Positions 48,408 through 57,723 of a stretch of DNA of 64,000 nt are shown here, in pieces (within the stretch, counting starts at the first letter, position 1; each line of letters starts with the position of its first letter). The translations under genes were made by a program, and so were the position numbers. The notes beneath the pieces are model-generated. The model searched no databases and had not been told where the DNA came from. It saw only the letters and a list, made by a program, of their open reading frames with translations. The stretch comes from Nitrospira sp. (GTDB lineage Bacteria; Nitrospirota; Nitrospiria; Nitrospirales; Nitrospiraceae). Location: NCBI GenBank assembly GCA_021323395.1, contig JAJONL010000003.1, forward strand, positions 1-64,000. Direction: 5' to 3'.

Positions 48408-49088
48408 TTACTTGCCGGAACTGACCGTAATCGCACCAAAGTCGATCTCCACACCGGGAGCGGCGAACAAAGAAATTCCCCAAGCCTTTTCTGCCGGCTC
48501 ATGTTTGTGAATGCGCTTGAAGTCTTCGTAGACGTTGATTCGCTCTTCGATCCACTCTCCCACAGGGGCCAATCCGCTTTGCACCACCAGTTCCGAGCCG
48601 CTAAACATGCCCCCTTCGATGAACGTGCCCTCCGGCTTTCCAGCGCTCCAGATATATTTGGTAAAGACCGGAATGAACAGGAGATCGGTATCCAACGAGG
48701 CGTACAACGCCGCAATCGGCTCCGACCCGCTCGGCGCTTTGTGAAGACGCCAGCGCCATGTCAGGACCGGATAGGCTTTTGGATCCCATTCAATTTTGCG
48801 CTTTTTCACGCGTTGGCCCGCATCCTTGACGGCGAGGAACTTCTGTCCGTCGGATGACTGAATTTTGTACGCATCCCTGCCCTTGGCTTGGCTACGCTGA
48901 TTTTCATGCTGCCAATCGATCGGAAACCCATCCTGGTCGGCAGACTGAAAGTCCTCCAAAACCATCACTCTGATTTCCGCAGCATAGGAAGGGCTCTCCG
49001 GCAGAATACACCATCCCATCAAACTCATAAGCCATACGACGCCAAGCATCATCTTCATAACCATCTCCGCACTCCGTGATACATCCAC
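48408..49088 (-). CDS. DUF3047-like protein
   Basis: VLEDFQSADQDGFPIDWQHE...LTWRWRLHKAPSGSEP...GKPEGTFIEGGMFSGSELVVQSG. Confidence 0.7.
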   Translation of the reverse strand: MDVSRSAEMVMKMMLGVVWLMSLMGWCILPESPSYAAEIRVMVLEDFQSADQDGFPIDWQHENQRSQAKGRDAYKIQSSDGQKFLAVKDAGQRVKKRKIEWDPKAYPVLTWRWRLHKAPSGSEPIAALYASLDTDLLFIPVFTKYIWSAGKPEGTFIEGGMFSGSELVVQSGLAPVGEWIEERINVYEDFKRIHKHEPAEKAWGISLFAAPGVEIDFGAITVSSGK

Positions 49089-50957
49089 CTATCCCTCATG
49101 CGACGGAGACGGCAGGAAACCGGCCTCCTTCTCCGTACTCACGTTTTCATGCATGACCGGTTGCCGGCCACGTTGACAGACCCAAAACAAAAAGAAGACG
49201 GCTCCCCAAAACACGACCATGTTCATGGTCACCATTTTCGCGGCAAATCCAAGCGACGGCGTGAATGCCCAAGGGGACGTATCCGGCATCAATTCGTTCA
49301 CATGCCAGGCCAGCCGGCCGGATGACCGAATGTACCCCATCAACCCCATCACCCAGGTAAAGGCCGCGGCCAATCCGAATAATCCGACCATCCCGCGCAT
49401 CGAGATCTGGCCCCATTGCACCGGCCCATGGATCGTCGCGCCCTGCAGCATGCGCCGGTTCAAGAGCAAACCCACCGTGACCACCACCAACGTGGTGACT
49501 GCCTGTGGCCCGGACAACCCGACACGAAGACTCGCCGGAAGATAGAATCCATAGACCGATAAGCCGATAATGTGCGCCACTCCCAAGCCAAACAATGCTC
49601 CCAGGACAATATTCCCGGTCTTGGCCCAAGAAATCGTCATCGTGCGATTCGCGCGACGGTAATAGATATAACTCAAGGCCGTGATGCAGATCATCACATT
49701 GACCGCCCCGTTCTTCGACGACATGACGCCATAATTGCCGATCACAGGATGCTGCGCGCCGCCCATGGCTTTCACTTCAGTGCCCGTCATAAGAATCGTG
49801 TGCGGCGTCAACCAAATAAACAAACATGCCGTCAGCGCCAGCAGAAGATATTGGTAATAGGATTGATACCGCTCGCCGCCGCGGATGCGTCCCATGCTCT
49901 GCCACAGATAATAGTTGACGCCGAGGAACAACGCTCCGATCAGGAGCGCTTGCACCACGAACAGCCAGGTCAACAGACCGCCCATCATGGTGACGCCCAT
50001 GCTCTGGCTGTACGCATACACAGACCGCATCAACCAATAACCAGCGAAGGGCATCGGCAGCAGCGCGCACACCGTAACGAATAAGAATACGTAGCCGACC
50101 CAGTCGTAATAGGCGCGCTCCTCCTGGGTCTTCCCGGTGAAGAACCGGTAACAGGCATAGGCCAGGACCACCGCTCCACCTGACATGATATCCGCCAGAA
50201 ACCGGTGCAGGTTCAACGGATTCCATAGGGCCGAGTGGAGCAGATGCCAGGGATTCCCCAAATAGCGGCCCTGCCCGTCCACCCCGGCGGGCGCCATCAT
50301 GAAGGCCGACCAGGCATTGGCGAGCAGCAGCAACGACGTCCCGAATACCACGGCGAGGAGGCCGATCGAGAGATGAACCCACTTCGTCCCCGGCGCTCTC
50401 ATACGGTCCCAACTATAGTAATACGCGATCGTGAAAAAGGTTGTGCCGACAAACACGAGTGCGTACAAGGGCATCATGACCTTGAAGGTCCCCCCCATGT
50501 ATTGCATGAAATTGGGATACAAAGTGATGAACATCGTCAACATTACGCTGCCGACGGCTGCGGTGACGGAAATGGCCAGCAGCGCCACCTTCAAGAGATC
50601 TTGAGCCAGGCCATCGTAGCGTAACGCCAGCGCGGGATTTCTCGCGACCAACCCCAGAAACTCCAGCAACACACAAAAAATCGGCAACGCCAATACAAAA
50701 CCACCGAAGTACGTATGCTGTTGGATGATGAACCACATCAGTAATCGGCTATCGAGCGAGCCGTACTCGGGATAGTGGCTCTCATTGCCCGTTGGCGCGG
50801 AGGGGCCGCTGGGAATGCCGGGCGTCTGAAAATACACGTCCTTAGATGGGTCCGTTGCCCTGACCGGATCCGGACTCAAGAGGGTGGCTCCCGTCATCCA
50901 TATCAACGTGCAGGCCAAGGTGATGACCAAGACATGATACGAACGGCGTGTGGTCAT
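49089..50957 (-). CDS. Second cytochrome bd-like oxidase subunit I (CydA-like), divergent
   Basis: Strong similarity to 43647-45566: QQHTYFGGFVLALPIFCVLLEFLGLV; YYYSWDRM; LLANAWSAFMMAPAGVDGQGRYLGNPWHLLHSALWNPLNLHRFLADIMSGGAVV. Confidence 0.85.
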   Translation of the reverse strand: MTTRRSYHVLVITLACTLIWMTGATLLSPDPVRATDPSKDVYFQTPGIPSGPSAPTGNESHYPEYGSLDSRLLMWFIIQQHTYFGGFVLALPIFCVLLEFLGLVARNPALALRYDGLAQDLLKVALLAISVTAAVGSVMLTMFITLYPNFMQYMGGTFKVMMPLYALVFVGTTFFTIAYYYSWDRMRAPGTKWVHLSIGLLAVVFGTSLLLLANAWSAFMMAPAGVDGQGRYLGNPWHLLHSALWNPLNLHRFLADIMSGGAVVLAYACYRFFTGKTQEERAYYDWVGYVFLFVTVCALLPMPFAGYWLMRSVYAYSQSMGVTMMGGLLTWLFVVQALLIGALFLGVNYYLWQSMGRIRGGERYQSYYQYLLLALTACLFIWLTPHTILMTGTEVKAMGGAQHPVIGNYGVMSSKNGAVNVMICITALSYIYYRRANRTMTISWAKTGNIVLGALFGLGVAHIIGLSVYGFYLPASLRVGLSGPQAVTTLVVVTVGLLLNRRMLQGATIHGPVQWGQISMRGMVGLFGLAAAFTWVMGLMGYIRSSGRLAWHVNELMPDTSPWAFTPSLGFAAKMVTMNMVVFWGAVFFLFWVCQRGRQPVMHENVSTEKEAGFLPSPSHEG

Positions 50958-52039
50958 GACGACACTCTCTGACTGGTCTTTTCAAAAACAGCCGCAGATT
51001 CGTTCGATGGTAAGCCAGAAAGAGCCCCGCGAGACTTGCCGAGTATGCCCATCACGAAAGGACAACGGAGCAAAGCGCTGGGCAGGGCCCCCTGCTCGCG
51101 ATTCTCGATGTCCCGGCGATGACCCAAATAGTAGCTGTACAGAGCCATGAGACCGCCAACCGCTGCCGCGATTCCAGCCGAGAGTCCAATGGAATCGATC
51201 GGCTGCTTCACGACGTACAGCCAACCTCCGAGCAGCACCAGATAGTAGGTGGAGGCGAATGCTAACCCTGGCCACCACCAAAACTTCATCAGTTCACTCC
51301 AGCGAGTGGCTGACAGCCTGGGCAACCATGCCTCGCCGCCGGCTTGCCCGGCAAAAAATGCGAAGAGAGCCATGGTTCCCGCTGTCAGACTCACCAGGGC
51401 GCCCTGGAGCAACACCTCACGACCCTCACTCGCGACCGAAACCAAGGCGACAGATACACCCGCACAGGCAACGGCCCCAGCGCACATCCAGGTCAACAGC
51501 GCAGGATGTACACGTTGAAGCAGGGTGCGTAATTGCGCTCCATCCGGAAAGGTAACCAGCGAACGCCCATTGGACTCCAGCCATCGAAGGTATCCAATCT
51601 CAAAGGCGTCCCGCGCAACCGCCGTGCAAGGAATAATGATCGCCATCATTGCAGGCCCATCGGGATGCTTGGAATAGTCGTATCCCACCAGCCACAACAG
51701 AGCCAGTACCAATAGGGACAGCTGGACACCGTAGACAAAGCCAATCCAAACCAGAACCCATCCGATGCGCCGAACTCCGTCCCCTCCCATCAACCGGGAA
51801 AACGGCAATCCACGTCCGACACGATAGGCGCAGCCAGCCGTTACCATCGAAATCACGCCACTGAGCAGAAGGAGGGTCATCGGCTCCGCCAATGAAAGGC
51901 CCTGCTTGGCTAGCCGGTAACAGGCGAAAGCCACCAACCCCGGCACGAACATCACCCAACGTTTTCGTTTGCGAACCGAGTCTTCCGTGACAGCGAGGGT
52001 CAAACACGGAAGGACGCGTAATGCCAGCCGATGCAACAT
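50954..52039 (-). CDS. Polytopic membrane protein of unknown function
   Basis: Many hydrophobic segments; 4-bp (ATGA-type) overlap with the downstream oxidase gene. Confidence 0.7.
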   Translation of the reverse strand: MLHRLALRVLPCLTLAVTEDSVRKRKRWVMFVPGLVAFACYRLAKQGLSLAEPMTLLLLSGVISMVTAGCAYRVGRGLPFSRLMGGDGVRRIGWVLVWIGFVYGVQLSLLVLALLWLVGYDYSKHPDGPAMMAIIIPCTAVARDAFEIGYLRWLESNGRSLVTFPDGAQLRTLLQRVHPALLTWMCAGAVACAGVSVALVSVASEGREVLLQGALVSLTAGTMALFAFFAGQAGGEAWLPRLSATRWSELMKFWWWPGLAFASTYYLVLLGGWLYVVKQPIDSIGLSAGIAAAVGGLMALYSYYLGHRRDIENREQGALPSALLRCPFVMGILGKSRGALSGLPSNESAAVFEKTSQRVSS

Positions 52040-52119
52040 GCTTCATCCGTCGGGAGTAAGGGGTTGGAGGCGAGAAGAAGACGATGCCTGCGTCGCATTC
52101 CTCAAACCGTCTTAGTTAC

Positions 52120-52641
52120 TTATGCCTCATCTCGCTGCGCGGCCATGCCGAAGTATCGCGCCTTGACCTCTTCCATCAAGGCAACAGTCACGCGCCCAGC
52201 GCCACGATCCACAGCCGTCCGCTCCAGTTCGATCCGTGCCATTCCTCGGACTGCGGCCGGGACATTGGAGAGACGTTGCTCGGCATCAGGATCCCACGAC
52301 ACCACATCGCCGGTCTGAGCCTGCTCAATCAATTCGTAGGTAATCACCCGTTGCCGCCGGGTTCGTGCAAAACCTTCCACCAGTTCTCGGAAGGCAGGCA
52401 CGGCATAGGGCGGAACTCGATCCAAGCGATACCGAGCATCATCACTCCACATCAGGCGATCGACGATCCCATCGATGCGCCCGGCAGGCACGTCGACTCC
52501 GACCCACCACCGGCATGGTCGACACTCCGATCGGACGAACCAGGTGGCCGCACCATCGCTTCCAATTCGTTCTTCGACCCCCTCGGTATGCATCCAATTG
52601 CCGCACCCGCACACAAGCATGTCTGCCTCAGCCCTTAGCAT
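52120..52641 (-). CDS. Protein with two PCP_red-like (light-independent protochlorophyllide reductase-like) helical modules
   Basis: WSDDARYRLDRVPPYAVPAFRELVEGFARTRRQRVITYELIEQA and WDPDAEQRLSNVPAAVRGMARIELERTAVDRGAGRVTVALMEEVKARYF. Confidence 0.65.
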   Translation of the reverse strand: MLRAEADMLVCGCGNWMHTEGVEERIGSDGAATWFVRSECRPCRWWVGVDVPAGRIDGIVDRLMWSDDARYRLDRVPPYAVPAFRELVEGFARTRRQRVITYELIEQAQTGDVVSWDPDAEQRLSNVPAAVRGMARIELERTAVDRGAGRVTVALMEEVKARYFGMAAQRDEA

Positions 52642-52653
52642 TTGTCGGTGAGG

Positions 52654-53370
52654 CTATCCGATTTTTCCGGGATAGAGGATGTACAACATCGCGTAGGTGA
52701 AGGTTCCCGTCAGAAACAGGATGCAATAGACGATCATTGTGAAGCGGCCGAGAGCCCGATGCCGCTGTCCTCCATCGGGCCAGATACGCTGAATACCCAT
52801 TTCAACCGCAAAGACAATCGCCACCAGGGTAAGAAATCCGATGTAAACCTCCAGTTTACGCATGGAAAATCCCGCGGACAGTACGCGCGTGCCGAATAAC
52901 AAAATCACCACAGCAGTGAGCGCGCCGAATATCAAGCTGACCTTTTTCCATGACGTCCGCAGTAACGCTGTGCTCAACACCCGCGTGCCAGTGATGAACT
53001 GTTGGGAACGAAATCCCAATACAATCATGTAGACGGCCATGACCAGCCCGATAATCACCAGGATGATATGGATCGTCAGCACGGGGATGAAGACATAGTC
53101 GTACAGGGCCTGGGAGCCGCCGAATCCTTCCTTTCCCTCGAAGGCCAACACTCCCAGCTGCCGAAAGAGATAGTAGGCGGTAAAGAACCCGACCATCGTG
53201 ATCATTCCGCCCAACATCAACCAATGGTGGTGATGCCCGCGATGCTGTTTAGCCTGAAACCACCCGATGATGAAGAGCCCCGTAAACAAGGCCGCCATCA
53301 GTTGGCTCAGGTCGGCCCCCAACGTCGCATGGGTGCCGAAGAAACCCGGCTGTCGAAGCAAATCAAACAT
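52654..53370 (-). CDS. Integral membrane protein, DUF420-like
   Basis: HHHHWLMLGGMITMVGFFTAYYLFRQLG...YDYVFIPVLTIHIILVIIGLVMAVYMIVLGFR. Confidence 0.65.
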   Translation of the reverse strand: MFDLLRQPGFFGTHATLGADLSQLMAALFTGLFIIGWFQAKQHRGHHHHWLMLGGMITMVGFFTAYYLFRQLGVLAFEGKEGFGGSQALYDYVFIPVLTIHIILVIIGLVMAVYMIVLGFRSQQFITGTRVLSTALLRTSWKKVSLIFGALTAVVILLFGTRVLSAGFSMRKLEVYIGFLTLVAIVFAVEMGIQRIWPDGGQRHRALGRFTMIVYCILFLTGTFTYAMLYILYPGKIG

Positions 53371-53378
53371 AATACGTC

Positions 53379-54368
53379 CTAACCGGCACTAAGCCGCATC
53401 CCTTGGACCACGGCCGTCCGTTCGATTTCCTCGATAGAGTCATACCCACCATCCTGCATCCACTGCATGGCTTCTGCTGTCCGGTAGCAGGATCCCCGCT
53501 CCGTGTTGACGAGGATATGGACGGCAAAGGCCGCCGTCCATGCGGGACTGGTGCCGGACGCATCCAAAAATCGATCTTTGATAACCAACCGCCCGTCGGG
53601 GTTGAGATGGCCATGGATCTTTTTGACCAATGCGGCATTCGTCGCCAGGTCTTGATAATGCAGGATGTCCGACATCAGCACCACGTCATAAGGACCGCCT
53701 AGAGAATCCCGATTAAAGTCACCGGCTTTGAGCGCGATCCTGGCCTCCAAGCCGACCTCCTTCACCGTCCGTTCCGTCAACGGCAGGGTCGTCGGAAGAT
53801 CAAAGACGGTGGCCGAGAGTGCCGGATAGACCTGGCAAAATGCGATGGCATTCGTGCCGGCGCCGCCGCCCAGATCCAGCATCGATCGAGCGTGGCCGAG
53901 AGCGAGGCGTTTCGCCAAGTCAGGCCCGCTCTGTTGCCCGATCCGATGCAAGACGGATAACACGTTGGCCCCAAGCGCCGGGTCCGTTTCAAACACATGC
54001 TGCGTGACGGGAGAATGGCCGGATTGAATCGCCTCTGCCAACTTCCCCCAATTGCTCCACTCCGCATCATGCAAGAGCAGCAAATGCCCCACGTACTGTG
54101 GCGAATGTTTGACCAGATGGGTGGTCGCGACCGGCGTATTCGCATAGAGCTCCCCGCTTTTCGTGAGGAGCCTGATAGCCACCAGCGCATTCAGCAGCAG
54201 TTCCAACGCCCGCACATCGGCCCCGATCTTGGCGCCGGTTTCGGCGGCTGTACGGGCTCGCCCGTCCAGCGCGGAAAAGACATCTAACTTCGCTGCAGTC
54301 AAAAGGATTTTGGTCTCCCAGTAATATCCTAACTGGAAGACTTCGGCGAGAGATAGTTCTCGAGGCAC
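53379..54368 (-). CDS. SAM-dependent O-methyltransferase family protein
   Basis: SMLDLGGGAGTNAIAFCQVYPALSATVFDLP...YDVVLMSDILHYQD...LVIKDRFLDASGTSP. Confidence 0.88.
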   Translation of the reverse strand: MPRELSLAEVFQLGYYWETKILLTAAKLDVFSALDGRARTAAETGAKIGADVRALELLLNALVAIRLLTKSGELYANTPVATTHLVKHSPQYVGHLLLLHDAEWSNWGKLAEAIQSGHSPVTQHVFETDPALGANVLSVLHRIGQQSGPDLAKRLALGHARSMLDLGGGAGTNAIAFCQVYPALSATVFDLPTTLPLTERTVKEVGLEARIALKAGDFNRDSLGGPYDVVLMSDILHYQDLATNAALVKKIHGHLNPDGRLVIKDRFLDASGTSPAWTAAFAVHILVNTERGSCYRTAEAMQWMQDGGYDSIEEIERTAVVQGMRLSAG

Positions 54369-54573
54369 TCGTCACCCACTCAAATAATGTGGCATTGAAG
54401 TTGGGCATCTTACCCAGTTCACAAACAGAAACGCAAGGCGACGACCGGCAGGAATGACTGGGCAAGAACCCGCGAAGCCATCTTTCTCGCGATACAAAAT
54501 TCACCTGCAATGACTCAAGCAGCGAATCGGAAAATTACCCATCGGTCATAGCAGCGTGAGGTCTCCCACCAAA

Positions 54574-54611
54574 CAAAAAGGGCAGTGGTTCGATATGAAC
54601 CACTGCCCTTT
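54574..54611 (-). terminator. Rho-independent terminator of the cupredoxin-like gene
   Basis: AAAGGGCAGTGGTTC (54577-54591) / GAACCACTGCCCTTT (54597-54611), T-rich tract on the minus strand. Confidence 0.88.
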
Positions 54612-54649
54612 CGCTGGCGGTTATCGCGCCTTGTGCGAAGAAGCGGAGC

Positions 54650-55447
54650 CTACTTGAGTTCCGCCTTCAGATTGGCCGTTCCACCTTCTGCCACTTCGAC
54701 CTCGAACTCATTCAGCTTGCCCTTGCCGACGAATGGATGCCAGACCACCACTTTGTGCTTTCCGGCAGGGACACCCTGAAGTTCGAACGACCCATCGTCC
54801 TTCACCACTGCATGGTATGGATTCCACACGGGGAGGAAGAAGGACTGCATGAACTCATGCTGGTCGCATTGCAGGCGATAGAATCCCGTCTTCTCCGCGC
54901 CGCCGCGAAACTGAACCGGCTTTTCCAACTTGTCGCCCTTCTTTGCCAAACCGATGTTGAACCCGGTGGCGGAACTGGAACCCTTCACCACGAAGCTATG
55001 CGGGTTATGGAGCACGCCCTGCGTCGACTTGGGATCATCCGGGTCAGCATCATGGTTTTCCACGCGGAAATTCTTGTTGTTCACCACAACGCCGCCGAAC
55101 GGCAGAAACTCGCAGAACTCAGCAATGACGTCCGTCCCCTTGAAACCGTCCACGAAGGCCTGATCTTCGACGTCGACCACAGAGACAATCGCGTTCTTCA
55201 ATGCACCATCTTTGCCGACTTCGATGGTCTTGAAGAAGCGCTTATCGCCATCCATAAGACTCTTGTTCGGGTTCTTGGGACAGAATTTCGGATTCGGGAA
55301 CTTGGCGAAAGAAAACTCTTTTTGCTCCGGCTTCCCCGCGTAGGTCACCTTACCGGCAATCGTGCCACCCGCAAACGCGGCGAGGGGCGCAGTCAAAAAT
55401 GCTGCGGCCGCTACACCGAATACTACTTTCATCGCACCCTTCTTCAT
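54650..55447 (-). CDS. Secreted cupredoxin-like / carboxypeptidase-regulatory-like protein
   Basis: Signal peptide; FYRLQCDQHEFMQSFFLPVWNPYHAVVKDDGSFELQGVPAGKHKVVVWHP. Confidence 0.75.
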   Translation of the reverse strand: MKKGAMKVVFGVAAAAFLTAPLAAFAGGTIAGKVTYAGKPEQKEFSFAKFPNPKFCPKNPNKSLMDGDKRFFKTIEVGKDGALKNAIVSVVDVEDQAFVDGFKGTDVIAEFCEFLPFGGVVVNNKNFRVENHDADPDDPKSTQGVLHNPHSFVVKGSSSATGFNIGLAKKGDKLEKPVQFRGGAEKTGFYRLQCDQHEFMQSFFLPVWNPYHAVVKDDGSFELQGVPAGKHKVVVWHPFVGKGKLNEFEVEVAEGGTANLKAELK

Positions 55448-55642
55448 GTCACTGCCTCCTTGTAATGAACATTAACCGAATCTCTGCTTTCGTCACCCAA
55501 TCAATAAGAAGGGGCCGGTGACTACTGCCCCATTATGTCAGTCACGTTCGATGGACGCGGCTCTACGCCAGGACCTTTGAACATTTGTCTATACTGGAAT
55601 CTTACTCGCACTGTCAACTTGAAATCCAGCGATCAGAGACGC

Positions 55643-57037
55643 TCACGATTTCGCGGGATTGGATACCTGTGTGGTATGGCCGATGACTCGTGCGATCGCC
55701 CCTCCCGCCGTCGCTCGAACGGCGTCATCTTCATCATGTAAAGCCGCCTTCAAGATCGGCAGCACCGAGCCTCCGCCGATTTGTCCGAGCGCCCGAGCCG
55801 CAGCGATGCGAGGGCGGGGAAGGGGATCCTTCAACATCCCGGCGAGAAATTCTATGGCGGCCTTCCTGTTGGCGCCATGCGCACGACCCATCGCCTTCCC
55901 GACTGCCGAGCGAGTTCCCGGGTCGTTGTTTTGCGCCAAATCATAGAGCTCAGACGCGACGGCATCGAATGGCTCCCCGATCCGTAACAGCGCCGATACG
56001 ACGGCAGCCTTCACGACCGGGTTTGGGTCTGCCAGCGCTTTTCTGAGAGGAACCAGGGAATCTTTCACGCCCAATTCTCCCAGGCTGATTGCCGCCGAGG
56101 TCCTGACCGCTGGGATTTTGTCTTCGAGCGCGCGCTCAAGCGCAGGGATACCCTGGACCTTACCCAGATCGCCGAGGGCCGAAGCAGCGGCACCCCGCAC
56201 CGATGGCTGCTGGTGGGTCACAGCCTCCAAAAGAACGTCGAGTCCCCTTGCATCCTTCAATTCACCGATGAGCCGTAGGGCGGTCGCTCGCTCTTCAGGA
56301 TTTTGCGCCGATGCCGCCTGACGGACCGTTTCCCACATCGCCGTTTGCCCCGTATGGTACAGAGCGCCCGCAGCGGCGAGACGGACAACGGGCTGTTCAT
56401 CCTTGAGAGCCCGTTCAAGCAGAGGAATCACGGATCGATCGCCGCTCTTTCCCAGCACCTTGAGAACCGCCGCCTTCACTAAACCAGCCTGATCCTCCAA
56501 GGCATTACGCAGTCGCGGTGACCGCCGGCCCGCTTCGAGTTTTCCCAACGCCTCTGCGGCCAGAGCGCGCACCAGGCCGGAGCCGTCGCTCAATCCATCT
56601 TCCAGCAACGGTATGGTTTCGGGAGCATCCACATCCTTGAGGGCCGTATAGGCCGCGCCCCTCATCTGCTCCCGCATGTCTTTGACAAGGACGGCGGCAA
56701 ACCCTATGCCGACTTCTTTGAGAAGGATCGGATCATCCGGTGTGAGTCCCTGCGCCAATTGCTCATACTCCGTCAGCGCCTCCTTCGGTTTCCCTAGGTG
56801 AAGGAGCGAGCGAACCTTGAGCCGTCTGGTCTCCGGTTGAGGCCCCTTGTCTTTGACGATCTGCTCGATGACATCCAATGTCTCCTGGTACTGTCTTTTG
56901 TCAAACGCCGCCTGCGCCTCTTTCACCGTGCGCGCCGACACGACCGGAGGCCACAAGCAGAGCAACGTCCCCGCCAGGGTCACCAGCGCGACCAATCCGC
57001 TCGACTTCCACGTCCTCGTTCCAGGCTTCAATTGCAT
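55643..57037 (-). CDS. HEAT-repeat protein
   Basis: Repeated VIPLLERALKDEQPVVRLAAAGALYHTG / GIPALERALEDKIPAVRTSAAISLGELG units. Confidence 0.9.
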   Translation of the reverse strand: MQLKPGTRTWKSSGLVALVTLAGTLLCLWPPVVSARTVKEAQAAFDKRQYQETLDVIEQIVKDKGPQPETRRLKVRSLLHLGKPKEALTEYEQLAQGLTPDDPILLKEVGIGFAAVLVKDMREQMRGAAYTALKDVDAPETIPLLEDGLSDGSGLVRALAAEALGKLEAGRRSPRLRNALEDQAGLVKAAVLKVLGKSGDRSVIPLLERALKDEQPVVRLAAAGALYHTGQTAMWETVRQAASAQNPEERATALRLIGELKDARGLDVLLEAVTHQQPSVRGAAASALGDLGKVQGIPALERALEDKIPAVRTSAAISLGELGVKDSLVPLRKALADPNPVVKAAVVSALLRIGEPFDAVASELYDLAQNNDPGTRSAVGKAMGRAHGANRKAAIEFLAGMLKDPLPRPRIAAARALGQIGGGSVLPILKAALHDEDDAVRATAGGAIARVIGHTTQVSNPAKS

Positions 57038-57068
57038 TCCTTCCTCAATGGAGTCGCGTCCCAGCGCA

Positions 57069-57677
57069 TTATCCTCGTTCTTCTGAAGGAGCTGGCGGAA
57101 CCCACCGTGTATATCCCGTCGGTTCATCGAAATAGTAGTCGGGCTGCGGAGAAAACCGAATACGCACATACTCGATGGACCAGTCCCGATCTTGGCTCAC
57201 CAGTTTCAATACGACCCCTGTCTCAACATCCACCCACTCGTAGAATCGCTCATTCCGGCCATTATGATCCACCCGTACCTCGTACAACTTGGAGGGACGA
57301 CCGACCGTCGTGGCATCGCCTATTAAGGCTCTACTTTTTTCTCCAGGAAGGCCGGGCTGAATGGGCAGGATGTCTTCAGACTTGACGGGCACTGGAAGAA
57401 TTTGTCGACGCTGGGCCAGCAAAAACCACGATTCGCGTTTATCCAGGCGTATGATTTCTATGCTGGAATAGCCCAGCTCCGTCTTGACGGCATACTTATA
57501 CTCCAATCGAAGGCGGTCTCCCTTCGCAAACACCTGAGCCTCGAACCGGCGCCTCTCCACACGTTTGACCAGCGACGCGGAAAACTCTGGGTGCTGAGAA
57601 GAAGCGGGCGGGCGGCCGAGGTGGTGGTCTTGAGCCGCGGCGGGAAGGTCGGCGGATAGACAGAAGCTCAGCGGCAA
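57069..57677 (-). CDS. LolA/MucB-like periplasmic protein (tentative)
   Basis: QVFAKGDRLRLEYKYAVKTELGYSSIEIIRLDKRESWFLLAQRRQILPVPVKSED... Confidence 0.5.
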   Translation of the reverse strand: MPLSFCLSADLPAAAQDHHLGRPPASSQHPEFSASLVKRVERRRFEAQVFAKGDRLRLEYKYAVKTELGYSSIEIIRLDKRESWFLLAQRRQILPVPVKSEDILPIQPGLPGEKSRALIGDATTVGRPSKLYEVRVDHNGRNERFYEWVDVETGVVLKLVSQDRDWSIEYVRIRFSPQPDYYFDEPTGYTRWVPPAPSEERG

Positions 57678-57723
57678 GCAACCGGCGACAACCCAGCGCG
57701 CCAGAGTTCTCCATGCTCCTGGA

